In this document: positions 23,373 to 32,627 of the stretch, piece after piece
Layout of the letters: each line of letters opens with the position of its first letter
Position numbering within the stretch: the first letter of the stretch is position 1
NCBI GenBank assembly: GCA_002150815.3
Contig: NDFF03000008.1
Location: 1 to 39,526, forward strand
Reading direction: 5' to 3'
DNA length: 39,526 bases
Source: Grammothele lineata
Lineage: Eukaryota; Basidiomycota; Agaricomycetes; Polyporales; Polyporaceae
The notes under the pieces: generated by a model
What the model was told of the DNA's origin: nothing
Databases searched by the model: none
What the model saw: the letters and a program-made list of their open reading frames with translations, nothing else
Position numbers and translations under genes: made by a program

Positions 23373-24133
23373 ATGGGTTCCTCGTCTTCCAAAGTTGCTG
23401 GACGCAAACTGGCGCGTACGCCGCCCGCGTGGGCTGGCGCGAGGACCCCCGGCAATATCATGGAAAATGCCCCACATCCCCATGCACGGCCAGCAGCTAG
23501 AGCGAGCGAGACTAAGGATGATTGTGAATAGTATGGCCTCGCTCCTAGATTGTTGTTGACATTCATACCAGCCATCATGAATGACGCACGAGACCCGCAT
23601 TTTATGGCCAACCTAAGCAAGCTCGGAGCCGTGACTGTCGATCACCACATGAAGACTATACGTCCAGTACGCCCGTATCTTCGTAGTTAGACGTATATGC
23701 TGCCAATTTCAATTGATGCTTCTACAGGTAGCTATTTCTGCGCAGCAGATGTTTCAGACGCGAATACAATCCGAGGATGAGGCACGTTCTTCGCGACCGA
23801 CACCCAACCGCCTCCTAGCACAGAGTCTGGTTGACCTACTAGAAGAGCGCAAATATGCAGAAACAAAGAAAGAAGTGGAAATCCTTGCCAAGAAGCATGG
23901 CATCAGTATGGAGAAGCTGGAACGTCTGGCGTGTCGCGTCAACAGCGTAAGCGTAGACCATGACAGTGTCAAAAGATGGGTGGGCGAAGACGGGAACGAG
24001 AATATTTCTATGGTGGTGGGTGTCATCCCCTCAATGACTAGAACATCTTATATTCATGGCTTCGCGTCAGGCAACCTGGGTGAATCCTCGCATACAAGAA
24101 GAGAGGGCAATGCTTGGTTCTTCAAGTAACTGA
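23373..24133 (+). CDS. Small conserved fungal protein with myristoylation-like N terminus, function unknown
   Basis: Exons 23373-23523, 23572-23666, 23728-24015 and 24071-24133; phases 1, 0 and 0 agree; about 198 aa. The N terminus MGSSSSKVAGRK fits the N-myristoylation pattern (Gly2, Ser at 5-6, basic residues after), suggesting membrane attachment. Further stretches are RDPHFMANLSKLGAVTVDHH, SEDEARSSRPTPNRLLAQSL, a helical LLEERKYAETKKEVEILAKK region, ISMEKLERLACRVNSVSV, and a C-terminal ATWVNPRIQEER. The overall order looks like a conserved ascomycete/basidiomycete family whose function I do not know. No membrane helix is present. The boundary of the third exon could shift by a few residues, since an alternative acceptor lies after GCGCAG. 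Confidence 0.75.
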
Positions 24134-24334
24134 TCCTGCTGGTCAACCATCTCCTTGTTGGACCCTGGGATCATTAGACGCTGCCTGCCGATGACACCTC
24201 TTCATCGAGGTATGGTGCAACAGTCCGTGTATGTTTATTATAATACCAGTACCCTAATGCACAATAATATCTGATCCCTCTCTCCAAAATACCGGAGAAA
24301 CCAGGGTGCAGTGGAAAGGGTATTCTACGCGGTC

Positions 24335-25260
24335 TCAAGGCCCGCGAACAGAAACGTTTGTTTGGTGCAGAGGCAATCCTTCTTCCACTATTGAGCTTCC
24401 CGGTCCTGGTGCCCTTTTGCACAACCCCTGCACAACGCGGGAGTCCTTCACGGCACTCACTGCCGTCAGAACGATCTCCCCAGCCAAACCTGCGAGGGAC
24501 GCGTGTAATGGATCAAGCGCCGCCGTCTCCTGTTCATTACCGTCGACTATCCAAAACAACTTGCACCCAATGGGAGCCGCTGTCAACCGCGGGGCGTACT
24601 TGATGAAAAGCTTCGCGTATCGATTTTGTGGCGTAATGCGTCCGACGAACTCATGCGCAGGTCGTGCGCTACCCTCGAGGACGGTCCGATCGAACGTAAG
24701 TGGGAACGAGACGAGAAAGGCGAGAAATGGCGGGGCGTTAACGACGAAGGCACCGAGAGCGGCAAAGATCATGGTGTTATCGGCGCCCTTCGTGAGGAAT
24801 GCGTCGTCGAGTGTGTGTGGGAAGGTATAGCGGAGGAAGAGATGGCCAAAGACGATCGTGAACCAATGAGAGGCGGCGATGACGAGCGAAGCGATGAGTA
24901 CGACGAAGATGAGTGCGAGCGAGAGCACGAGGAGCTTGAGCGTGCGCTGAAGGGTGTCAAGGACACGGGGGTAGGCGGGGCCAAACTGCGACAATGCATA
25001 TTCGTGCACCCGGCGGGCGCGGGCGACAAGGCCAGCCAGAGGCGTGATATCCTCTGCGGGCTGGACTTGGATAGCGTGGTCCGTATCAGCGTTGGGCACC
25101 TGCTTGGTGGCATGGACGGGAGCTTTGGTGCAACCCTCTTCAACGAGGGCAGCTGTCTCAACCTCATGGATGGGGCCTATAAGAGTGAAGATGGGATGAG
25201 AATGACGGCATTCACTTGGAGAGATTGGTCGGTCGTCTGACCTGCGAGCTTGGCATCCAT
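24335..25260 (-). CDS. Four-helix membrane protein, island member A
   Basis: Exons 25260-25242 and 25176-24335 (65-nt intron, phase 1) give 286 aa beginning MDAKLAGPIHEVE. The ORF is open further upstream, but without an ATG; this splice supplies one. Predicted helices are near residues 87-108 (LLVLSLALIFVVLIASLVIA), 142-166, 194-217 and a weaker one at 230-248. The order matches the other island proteins: soluble N terminus, two helices, about 30 hydrophilic residues, two helices, short tail. Helix 3 contains APRLTAAPIG, comparable to the GPxxG motif of its neighbours, but the I-R-L ending is absent. Relationship is therefore likely but distant. No function is known; it is probably in the plasma or an internal membrane. 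It converges on the MGSSSSK gene 201 bp away. Confidence 0.65.
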
Positions 25261-25720
25261 GCTCGGCGGGCGAGTCTTGGAGGAGCCAACAGGTACGACG
25301 AAGCAAGTCTGTACGATACTAGGTTCCTAGTTGTTCTGCTTCTTGTACGGTTCAGGTATCAATATGGCCCTGTTACTGACAATAGACCTGAGATGTGTGC
25401 TCCGGGAGAACCGACATACCCGAGTCTCGGCAAAGTTAGCCGCCCGTGACTTGGCTAGCCCCATCATCGCAACATCCTCCAGCTCACCACCAAGGGCCGA
25501 CCCACATGACTTTGTTACCTGATTCTTCTTGAAGTATTGCTTCAGTACGCCAATGTATTGTTTTCTTCTAATATGTGGTGGGCCTGGTCCCACTCGAGTT
25601 TGCAAGCAATCATCTCCCAACTTGAAAACGACGTGAGCTCCCCAGGTGCGGGATCTCTACAATCTTTCGGTGCACTAGCGCCCCAACCGATCCAAATTCT
25701 TTGCAGAATTCCCTCGTAGG
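25261..25720. other. Intergenic region between island members A and B
   Basis: Divergent spacing, so it probably contains the promoter of member A. No supported gene; the minus-strand frame 25327-25620 has no domain or membrane features. Confidence 0.4.
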
Positions 25721-26187
25721 ATGGACTTTGATGGACGCCAGATCGAGCCCACGCATGCGAACGCTTCTGCAATGGCGTTAACCTCAGCGGAATTTTCACG
25801 AGCCCGCGCTACACAGCATATTCTGACAGGTCATATCATCTTCGTCTCGGTCGCCTTGGGTGTCACTGCCTGCATCTCAGTGATAGTGCTCCATGTTATG
25901 TTCGAAGCCCCTACATGCCTACTTCCTAGTGTCCCGCCTCGCAGAAGTAGCCTTTGGAACCTGTTCTACCGCTACCATATGGCCACATCGTCACCCTCGC
26001 GCGGATGGCTACCGTCCGCCTCGCTGGCGCCATGATTTATCGAACGGTCTTTGACCTGCCGGACAATGGGGCGGGCAATGTCTTGGACTATCTTCAGACT
26101 GCGATTTCCGATGTCGTAAGCAGGGGAGTTTTACTCGGGGGTATGCATACTCGCGTGGCAGCAGTGGATGGCATCAGGCGAGAATAA
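25721..26187 (+). pseudogene. Decayed copy of the island membrane-protein family, member B
   Basis: From ATG 25721 the frame gives a soluble N terminus and one clear membrane helix (HIIFVSVALGVTACISVIVL), then turns into low-value sequence and stops at 26035. A second frame (25954-26187) supplies a segment like the family's helix 3 and following loop (LAGAMIYRTVFDLP, compare CGASLVRIYSDLP in member C). Helix 2 is missing. No intron with correct ends and phase clearly joins the two, so an internal deletion plus frameshift is the simplest reading. An unusual multi-exon gene cannot be excluded. Confidence 0.45.
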
Positions 26188-26878
26188 TGCCACGGCAGGC
26201 ATAGCTGCCGATGTAATTCGGATGGAAGAGGCCCGTGGTGTAGACAAGATGAGTGGTAATCCAAACGTTGCCTGCACTGACATCTAGGGTCTAACAGCTA
26301 CTTGTGAGTGTTTTCTAGGCAATGAGCCTCTTTGTATACGTCGGACGAGTGACTGATATGATACTGGACAGATTCTCTGCAACCCTGCCATCATGCGAAC
26401 CCGTTGCAATAGGCCAGGTGGTTTTCCTTGCAGAGTTATAAATACGCTTTTTCCCATATGGGTATCGCTCAGTTCGTGTTCCGAGAGACCATGCCAGGCA
26501 AAAGGCTCTATGATGGGGGGTTTGCGTCCTGCTAGGCGTTTGAATGAGCCGTGTCCGCGGGGGTAAGCGCTTAAGCTCTGATGATGCTTCTCCGATGACA
26601 GCGCCGTAAACGGCCCATGACCTTTCTATTCAGTCGGCGGCGCGGGCAGTGCGGCCTCAAGCCTCGATGTGGCCGGCCGCGTCATCGGTTCCCGTCTAGA
26701 TCTGTCACAAGGGAAGCGCGGCATTGCCTCCTCCAGCGCCAGATGTCTTCCAGGACGGCCTTGACAGCCCCACTCCTTATCTACGTCTTCGCTCTCGTCC
26801 ACCACCATCCTTCTTGTAAGTGGGCTTTACCTTTCTACCTTCCCTCACGCCCTCACTCGGCGTAGTTTCTAGTTCATC
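26188..26878 (+). other. Intergenic region upstream of island member C
   Basis: No supported gene. A TTATAAATAC element lies near 26437 but is more than 400 bp from the member C start. The ORF at 26617-26865 is Arg-rich and probably not coding. The last 100 bp are CT-rich leader. Confidence 0.4.
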
Positions 26879-27637
26879 ATGTCGTCAGTCGAACCAGTTC
26901 AGGGTAGTCCTCCATTGATCCCGGGCGCGCCTCCCACCGAACCTGCAACTCTTCCTCTCCCCGCCACGCAACCAAGCGTACCCCAGGCGGACAAGAAGAA
27001 GAGAAATGCAACCCTTCTCACTTCTCTCTCCGTGGTCGCCGTCGGCATCGGCGCAATGGCCGTTCTCGTTCATTCCATCACTATGGCCAATTTCCATTAC
27101 ATCGCCCGTTATCTCCCCGCCCATATGATTCCCAACCATAGCACCTTCGTGGAGCATTCCATCTTCGCGACGTTTGTGTCCTCCCTGTTCGGCACGGCCT
27201 ACATGGCTTTCCTTGCCCTTGCCCTTTACGTCATCTACTTCTATCGTGGCCTGAAGCACTGCGAGGACGCCCAGTCGGCGAAGAAGACGAAGGAGGCGCT
27301 CCTCAAGCGTCTCAAGAAGTGGGCGTTCGCACAGCGCATCCTCCGGGAGCTCGTCCTGATCCTGGGGCCTGTATGCGGTGCTAGTTTAGTCCGCATCTAC
27401 TCGGATCTCCCGGAGCTCCCCATCCTCGGCGCCCGGGAGCTGCTCGCCGTTGCGTTCTCCATCCGGGCTTTGGAATTGGTCGTCCAGACCCTCAAGATGG
27501 TGGTCAAGTGGGTTTGGACGCGCATGCGTGCGCAGAAGGAGGGCACGATTCGGTTGGAGGAGGGACAGCCGGAGGAGACCGTCACTGCGGTGGCTAAGGT
27601 GGGAGGGGTCGTCTTCGATGAGAAGGTAGAGGGCTAG
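26879..27637 (+). CDS. Four-helix membrane protein, island member C
   Basis: Single exon, 252 aa, clean ATG (TTCATCATGTCG). The N terminus is Pro-rich and soluble (residues 1-43). Predicted helices: about 46-68 (LLTSLSVVAVGIGAMAVLVH), 94-122 (GTAYMAFLALALYVIYFY), 154-174 (RELVLILGPVCGASLVRIY) and 186-213 (ELLAVAFSIRALELVVQTLK). A basic Lys-rich loop (KKTKEALLKRLKKW) joins helices 2 and 3, and an acidic tail follows WVWTRMRAQKEGTIRL. Helix-3 GPxxG and the W...R...IRL ending recur in members D and E. This is the best-formed member. Family and function are unrecognised. Confidence 0.75.
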   Translation: MSSVEPVQGSPPLIPGAPPTEPATLPLPATQPSVPQADKKKRNATLLTSLSVVAVGIGAMAVLVHSITMANFHYIARYLPAHMIPNHSTFVEHSIFATFVSSLFGTAYMAFLALALYVIYFYRGLKHCEDAQSAKKTKEALLKRLKKWAFAQRILRELVLILGPVCGASLVRIYSDLPELPILGARELLAVAFSIRALELVVQTLKMVVKWVWTRMRAQKEGTIRLEEGQPEETVTAVAKVGGVVFDEKVEG

Positions 27638-27880
27638 CATCTGGCGCGTATCCTCACTACTACACGTTCCGGAAGTCGCTGAGGATGATTCGGACACGGA
27701 GGCTTTGCTTCGCGATGAATCCGATGGGGATGTTTCTGACAGCGACTAATAATTTCTGTTCCTCGACTACCATGTATTCTAATCAGCTGAACCTCCTGAT
27801 CCCAGCATGCTGACGAATATGGCTGTATTCATGTAGTGAAGTAAATCGGCAGCGCTTGTGCATTACCCCCTCGCTATTCC

Positions 27881-28022
27881 GCGGGTATACCCGTACAAAC
27901 CCGAACCCGCACTCAAAAACCCGCACCCGCAGCGGATATGTACCCGTCGCTCACGGGTACATACCCTTCGCGGGTTGGGTAAGTGTACGCTCGACATACC
28001 CGTGCCCGACCCGTGCCATGCC
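27881..28022. repeat. Palindromic ACCCG-rich repeat, possible non-autonomous hAT-like MITE
   Basis: About 140 bp are dominated by CCCG/CGGG units (ACCCGAACCCGCACTC, ACCCGCACCCGCAGCGG). They include a perfect 12-bp palindrome at 27882-27893 (CGGGTATACCCG) and a 10-bp stem with a 5-nt loop at 27938-27962 (ATGTACCCGT and ACGGGTACAT). Such clusters are known from the ends of hAT-type miniature elements. No clear terminal inverted repeat or target duplication was found. Besides this repeat, 27638-28384 holds only the member C 3' region and member D promoter. Confidence 0.45.
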
Positions 28023-28384
28023 CTACCGTTCAGCTAGGAACTAGGAGGCTGTCTAGTGTTTGCTTGGACGGTTTCCCAGGAGCATGTAGCGCCATTGTTG
28101 TGCCACGGGAATGTGGGCCTTCTGTAGCCCCGGTCCAGATCACAGCAATGATAGAACTGTGGGTTCTTTGATATCCTGATAACTAGGACCTGCGGACGGA
28201 ACCACCATCCAGCGACTCGCCCCGACAGCTGTGCGTGTGCCCTACGTAGATAAACCTCCCCTCCTGGACTTCGTGGTGACACACCAAAGCTAGGTCCCCC
28301 CCCGCCGCCGCCGCTAGGTATGTCACCTCAGATGGCTTTCTGTCCTGTCTGTAATTTGACCAGCCTGTCTAGTTGTCCCAGTCG

Positions 28385-29038
28385 ATGTCTTCCCTTCCAT
28401 CATCCGCGTCGACGCCTCCCGCACCCTCAAGCTCCCCAGGAAATCAGAGGGGAGCAGTATGGTCAGCAGTCTGCGGGACGGCATACTTTCTCATCCCTTA
28501 CACCACCTGCAACATCATCGGCCATGTGCTAGGCATGACCCTCTTCCATGCCTACCTCCGCACCATCTCGCCCGACAATGCGACCTTCGATAACGGACCA
28601 TATCTCGAAGCTACTCCCCTCTCGACCGCGCTCGTCTCCACCGTCGGTGCTGCGGCTGTCGCAATCTTACCCACGTCTGGCCAAATCGCCGGCTCAGCCT
28701 ACCATATCCACCGCTCCCTGCGTAGCCTCGCCGACCCGAGCGAGCTCATGGATCCCAAGTCCCAGAAGGCGCTGGGCGCGCGCATGAGGGTCGTGAATGT
28801 CGTCCACGGCTTCGCCAAGGAGGTAGTCTATCTCCTCGGACCCCCCGCCGGCGTGTTCGTCATCCAGGCGATATTCGAGGTCCCCCAGGAGCTGCGCTTT
28901 TTGGACACCAAGCAACTTCTTTTCCTGGCCGTGGTAGTGAGAGTTATATGGTGGGCGGTCATAGGGTCGAGGTCGCTGATTTCCTGGCTCTGGGCTCGGA
29001 AGTCTAGTGGGGCTGGAGACGGTGCTATCCGGTTGTAG
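28385..29038 (+). CDS. Four-helix membrane protein, island member D
   Basis: Single exon, 217 aa from ATG 28385 (MSSLPSSASTPPAPSSSPG). Helices near residues 34-57, 79-105 (STALVSTVGAAAVAILPTSG), 145-164 (KEVVYLLGPPAGVFVIQAIF) and 176-203 (KQLLFLAVVVRVIWWAVIG). It ends WLWARKSSGAGDGAIRL, the same pattern as members C and E. The loop between helices 1 and 2 (HAYLRTISPDNATF) parallels HNTFRRLFPERHAF in E. It is shorter than C, lacking the acidic tail. It is in the same orientation as C and E, consistent with tandem duplication. Function unknown. Confidence 0.72.
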   Translation: MSSLPSSASTPPAPSSSPGNQRGAVWSAVCGTAYFLIPYTTCNIIGHVLGMTLFHAYLRTISPDNATFDNGPYLEATPLSTALVSTVGAAAVAILPTSGQIAGSAYHIHRSLRSLADPSELMDPKSQKALGARMRVVNVVHGFAKEVVYLLGPPAGVFVIQAIFEVPQELRFLDTKQLLFLAVVVRVIWWAVIGSRSLISWLWARKSSGAGDGAIRL

Positions 29039-29401
29039 TTCGATTCCGACTTAAATTCAGAGAGCAAATACATGTTAGCTGACGTTTGTATGATTCACGA
29101 ATACAATAGCTCGGAGTCTGAGCTCTGGCCAGTGAAGCCGTAGAGTTGATGGGCGACTGAAGTTACTACATATATCGGTCTCGGCCCGGGGTCACGGTGT
29201 GGCGTGGCGGAGGCTGTGCGGTCCGTCCCGGACCTTTCCGTGACGCGCGTGGGACCGTAGGTTCAAGCTGGAGTTCACAGCTCTGTACCCTTCCACTGCC
29301 CTTCTACTAGCAGGGCTTCCAAGTGACTCGGGTGGAAACGTAAGAGGGAAAGTGCCCACGCTCCCGTCTCAATCCGTGTCAGGCACCTCATGTGACAGAA
29401 C
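29039..29401 (+). other. Intergenic region between island members D and E
   Basis: Holds the member D 3' region and the upstream part of the member E promoter. No ORF, RNA gene or repeat stands out. Confidence 0.4.
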
Positions 29402-29502
29402 ATATAAAAGGCCTCAGAAGCCTGACATCAGCCTGATTCCCCTCCGATATCGACAGGCTCAAGTGAGGACGCACTGTAATCCTTCTGATATTCATGCACT
29501 AA
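29402..29502 (+). promoter_or_regulatory. TATA box and two-codon upstream ORF of island member E
   Basis: ATATAAAAG at 29402-29410 is a good TATA box about 115 bp before the member E start. Between them, ATG-CAC-TAA at 29494-29502 forms a two-codon upstream ORF, 23 bp before the main ATG at 29526. If transcription starts about 30 bp after the TATA box, this uORF is in the leader and could dampen translation. Confidence 0.45.
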
Positions 29503-29525
29503 GCGGCCCAACTTTCCAGATTCTC

Positions 29526-30167
29526 ATGTTGTGGATATCCCGTCAGGTCAAGGCTCTGCCTAACACGCAGATTCCTCGTCCCAGCAGGTTTCGACATGCC
29601 GCTGCATATATCATATACCTTGCCAAAGAGGGCCTCGGTCTTGTCATCATCTGTGCCGCCTTCGCCATCTACATGAGCCTCCTCCACAATACCTTTCGCC
29701 GATTGTTCCCTGAACGACACGCCTTTCAAGAAGCGACTTTGAAATCTACCGCTATCGTTACGACACTAGGATGCGCCATCGCGGCCATCCTCCTTGCATG
29801 CGCCTTCTCCCTTATCATTTTCTGTCACGACTACCACGCGTGGAGGCATACATGCGTCTGGAGACCGTCGTCCGACAATCCAGAGCAGGAATGGTTATAC
29901 AAGGCACTCCACAATCCCGTCGCGGACTACGCCGCAGCCCTTACCGTCGGGACCATCGGGCCAGTGATCGGATCGGTCCTCTTCGGCGCGTCCTACGGTG
30001 CCCTCAATGCAGAGAACCTACTGTTCATTGTAACGCTCGCACGCGCCGTGGAGCTGGCAGGCATTGGGGCGACTTGGCTGATGGCACGAGCTCGAATACG
30101 TCGGGAGGGGCCAGATCAGAGTCAAATTCGGCTCATGCAAGATGCTGAGGAGGGTATATCGGTTTAG
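29526..30167 (+). CDS. Four-helix membrane protein, island member E
   Basis: Single exon, 213 aa from ATG 29526 (MLWISRQVKALPNTQIPRPS). The frame is open further upstream but has no ATG after the TATA box. Helices near residues 34-53, 74-99 (AIAAILLACAFSLIIFC), 137-155 (AALTVGTIGPVIGSVLFGA) and 163-187 (ENLLFIVTLARAVELAGIGA). It ends WLMARARIRREGPDQSQIRL plus a short acidic tail, matching C and D. The Pro-rich N-terminal extension of C and D is replaced by a basic one. Function unknown; membrane location is inferred from hydrophobicity only. Confidence 0.72.
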   Translation: MLWISRQVKALPNTQIPRPSRFRHAAAYIIYLAKEGLGLVIICAAFAIYMSLLHNTFRRLFPERHAFQEATLKSTAIVTTLGCAIAAILLACAFSLIIFCHDYHAWRHTCVWRPSSDNPEQEWLYKALHNPVADYAAALTVGTIGPVIGSVLFGASYGALNAENLLFIVTLARAVELAGIGATWLMARARIRREGPDQSQIRLMQDAEEGISV

Positions 30168-30924
30168 GTACGCTCGTTGACTCTTGAATCATATGCATGC
30201 CTTCACATAGAATCTAGGTACTGGACTGACTGAACTTGGGAAGATCTCTTAGTGTAATTTAGCTCTCAGTATACGCTTGAATGACGTTTATCGGTATGCG
30301 AGTCCGTAAATGGCTGTTACAGACTACGGACATGCGTGGGTGGTCAGACTCAAAGGCTGAGCTCGATTATCATCGCGAGGCAATCGGCTGCGCTGATTAT
30401 GGCAGGTTCAAAGATCATCGTCAGAAGTCTCATGAGCATGGCCCGGAATGCCTTGACAAGACGGCTCTCGAACGAGATATTGAACTTGCTGGGGATGGAA
30501 CCCCCCGCTCTCTATTCCGTCGTGTGTGTCAGCGTATGCTAGGTGGTGAAGGTAATGCAAAAACTGGTGTCGTGGAAAGGCGAGAGCTCGGGCACGATAC
30601 AACTGTGATGGGATGTCTGGAAAGGGGGACGTAATTACAATCGATGATCCGGCCCGTGATTTAATGTCTCGGGTACCTAAGCAGAGGGACTCTTTGACCA
30701 CCGCACGTTCGCTGCAAATCTATAGGTATATGTGTGCGGCTAGGGACTGATCTACTACGGTAAGCATCGAAGGAAAGAAAGGACGCCTTGATCCTCAGAG
30801 CAAGACGGCCTTCCAATCCTCCGCGGAGTCTTCCAGATGTGAAGGCGCATATCTGAATATTCGTCATTCGATAATGGTAACACGAACTTAGAGATACAAC
30901 GCACGAATGTGGACATAGATGCTA
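30168..30924. other. 3'-3' intergenic region between island members E and F
   Basis: Convergent flanks. The longest frame (30281-30634, +) has no membrane helix, domain or CT-rich leader and is not supported. Nothing else is seen. Confidence 0.4.
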
Positions 30925-31554
30925 CTAGGCTGTTTGGGCTCTGTTGTTGGCCCCGCCTTCGCCGCGGCGTAGTTGGATTGTAAAGAGGAGCGAGGAGATG
31001 ATCACAACGACCGAGACGGCGAGCCGGCCCACGAGGGTCGCGATGAAAGACGCTACCACCCCAATGATTACGGTCGGTTTGCCGCCTTGTAGGTGAAGGA
31101 TGGTATTGACGACGACTGATCCTGCCGGGGCTTGTACTAGCGAGGCTAGGTTCCAGACGACGGACCGGAGTGGAAACCGCGTCAACATGACATCGAAGGA
31201 GAAAGCCGCATTATCCATCTCTACGTCGGAGGGCAGCGATTTGAAGACGGTAAGTGCCACACCAACGGCGTACGTGAGCTCCATGCCAGCCAGTGTCGCG
31301 AGGAACACGTCTCGCAGGAGCAAGAGGTCTATACTTGGGCATGCCGCAGGGAACAAAGCGACGATGATGAGTTGTCCGGAAAGCGGCGTGAACAGGTCGA
31401 CGAGGGCGCTGATGGTGAACAACATCGCAAGGCTGTCGGCGGGATGAGTTCGTGGTGAGATCGCTCGCATGGCTTGGTTGTTGTCGGTAGTGAGCGGAGA
31501 CATATCTGTCTCCGAAGTGAATATACCAAGACGGAAACTCCGGCAAGACGACAT
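30925..31554 (-). CDS. Four-helix membrane protein, island member F
   Basis: Single exon, 209 aa from ATG 31554 (MSSCRSFRLGIFTSETDMSP). Helices near residues 44-70, 82-103, 131-152 (VVWNLASLVQAPAGSVVVNT) and 162-192 (IIGVVASFIATLVGRLAVSV). The tail LLFTIQLRRGEGG is loosely like the I-R-L ending of C, D and E. Helix 3 has QAPAG where C and D have LGP..G. Same length and topology but opposite strand and low sequence similarity, so it is probably a more distant member that bounds the island. Function unknown. Confidence 0.68.
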   Translation of the reverse strand: MSSCRSFRLGIFTSETDMSPLTTDNNQAMRAISPRTHPADSLAMLFTISALVDLFTPLSGQLIIVALFPAACPSIDLLLLRDVFLATLAGMELTYAVGVALTVFKSLPSDVEMDNAAFSFDVMLTRFPLRSVVWNLASLVQAPAGSVVVNTILHLQGGKPTVIIGVVASFIATLVGRLAVSVVVIISSLLFTIQLRRGEGGANNRAQTA

Positions 31555-32627
31555 ACTACTGTAATGCGACTGTGACCGTGAAATGTTTGGGTTGCGTGGG
31601 CGGCTGTCGCTGAAGGAAGATGGGCTCTAGTTTTCTGTGAGTCATTTATACCAGAGGGGAACCAGCGTTGCTACTGTCTATTTACCTACAACACCCTATG
31701 ACCACCTCGGACGGTTCGAGCTATCCGGATAAGCAGAGCGCTGGAGAAGCGGCCTGCCGTAATGTTACGACCCGTGCTCTCTTGACACTGTATCCGGAAA
31801 GATGGATTTGTAGGCGTCTCCCAGATCATCTGGATAGCTGTCTAGGAAGAGCTGCAGTCATGGGGAACTGAGGCGGCTAGAATATGTAGAGAGAAGTGTC
31901 GGCGGGCCCAGATTAATCTGGATATCAGAGGCTTTCGTCATCAACATGGAGTGTCCGGAGGTGGCCCCCAGTACGTCTGGATATCTCAGGATGCCACGTT
32001 CTTACATGCTGATCGGAATTTGCTGCTCTCGCGAGTAGCTTAGCCAGATATTTCAAGTAACTGCATCGACAACATTACAAGAGTCGCCGAGTGAAGCCCT
32101 GCCTATACATTGAGTGCCAAACAGGCGTTCACATGTAATATGCACTCACTACGCTTGCTTTTGGATTTACGAGCGTCGTGGATGATCAGCGAACTTGAGT
32201 TTGAACTGGTGGCTCAGGTGCTCTAGTAGTAAGCCTGAGGCACGAGGATGAGATCCAGTAGTGCTTATTGGTAATTACAATTATGAAAGACATTGCCCGT
32301 GTTTGAGCAGACGATATCGCAGATTCAAGTGAAGCAGAGAGGACTGAGTTGTCCTCGGAGCGGTGGTTGAGGGGGCTGCCAACGTCGTTCCAGACAACCC
32401 GATTTGGGTTGAGGTTGCCAGCGCTAGCGGTGCCAATCAGGCGCCTATTTGCGAGCCGGCGGGCCACTGACGGGCCGCGCTGACGTCGTCGGGTCGCGTT
32501 TCGAATCCGAGCTTGGAGGTGTGCCCCTTTCGTACTTATCCTCGTGAAACGTCAGCTTGCCTACACCCCCGGCGCACTATACTCACGTCTTATTTCCTTC
32601 TTTACCGGGTGCAACACCTTTCACAGC
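31555..32627. other. Intergenic region between island member F and FMP25
   Basis: Contains two promoters pointing outward. It is less GC-rich than the flanks. No convincing gene, repeat or RNA was found; scattered ORFs show no features. The FMP25 frame is open back to about 32544 but lacks an ATG there. Confidence 0.4.

Noticed and set aside
24626..25240. Plus-strand ORF (204 aa) opposite membrane protein A
   Set aside because: The acidic Glu/Asp-rich product is the antisense shadow of hydrophobic Leu/Val/Phe codons in the membrane helices.
30281..30634. 117-aa plus-strand ORF between members E and F
   Set aside because: No hydrophobic helices, no promoter features, and no similarity to the island family by eye.
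32480..32510. tRNA-like B box (GTTTCGAATCC)
   Set aside because: The bases around it do not form T-arm or acceptor stems and no A box is present at the right distance.
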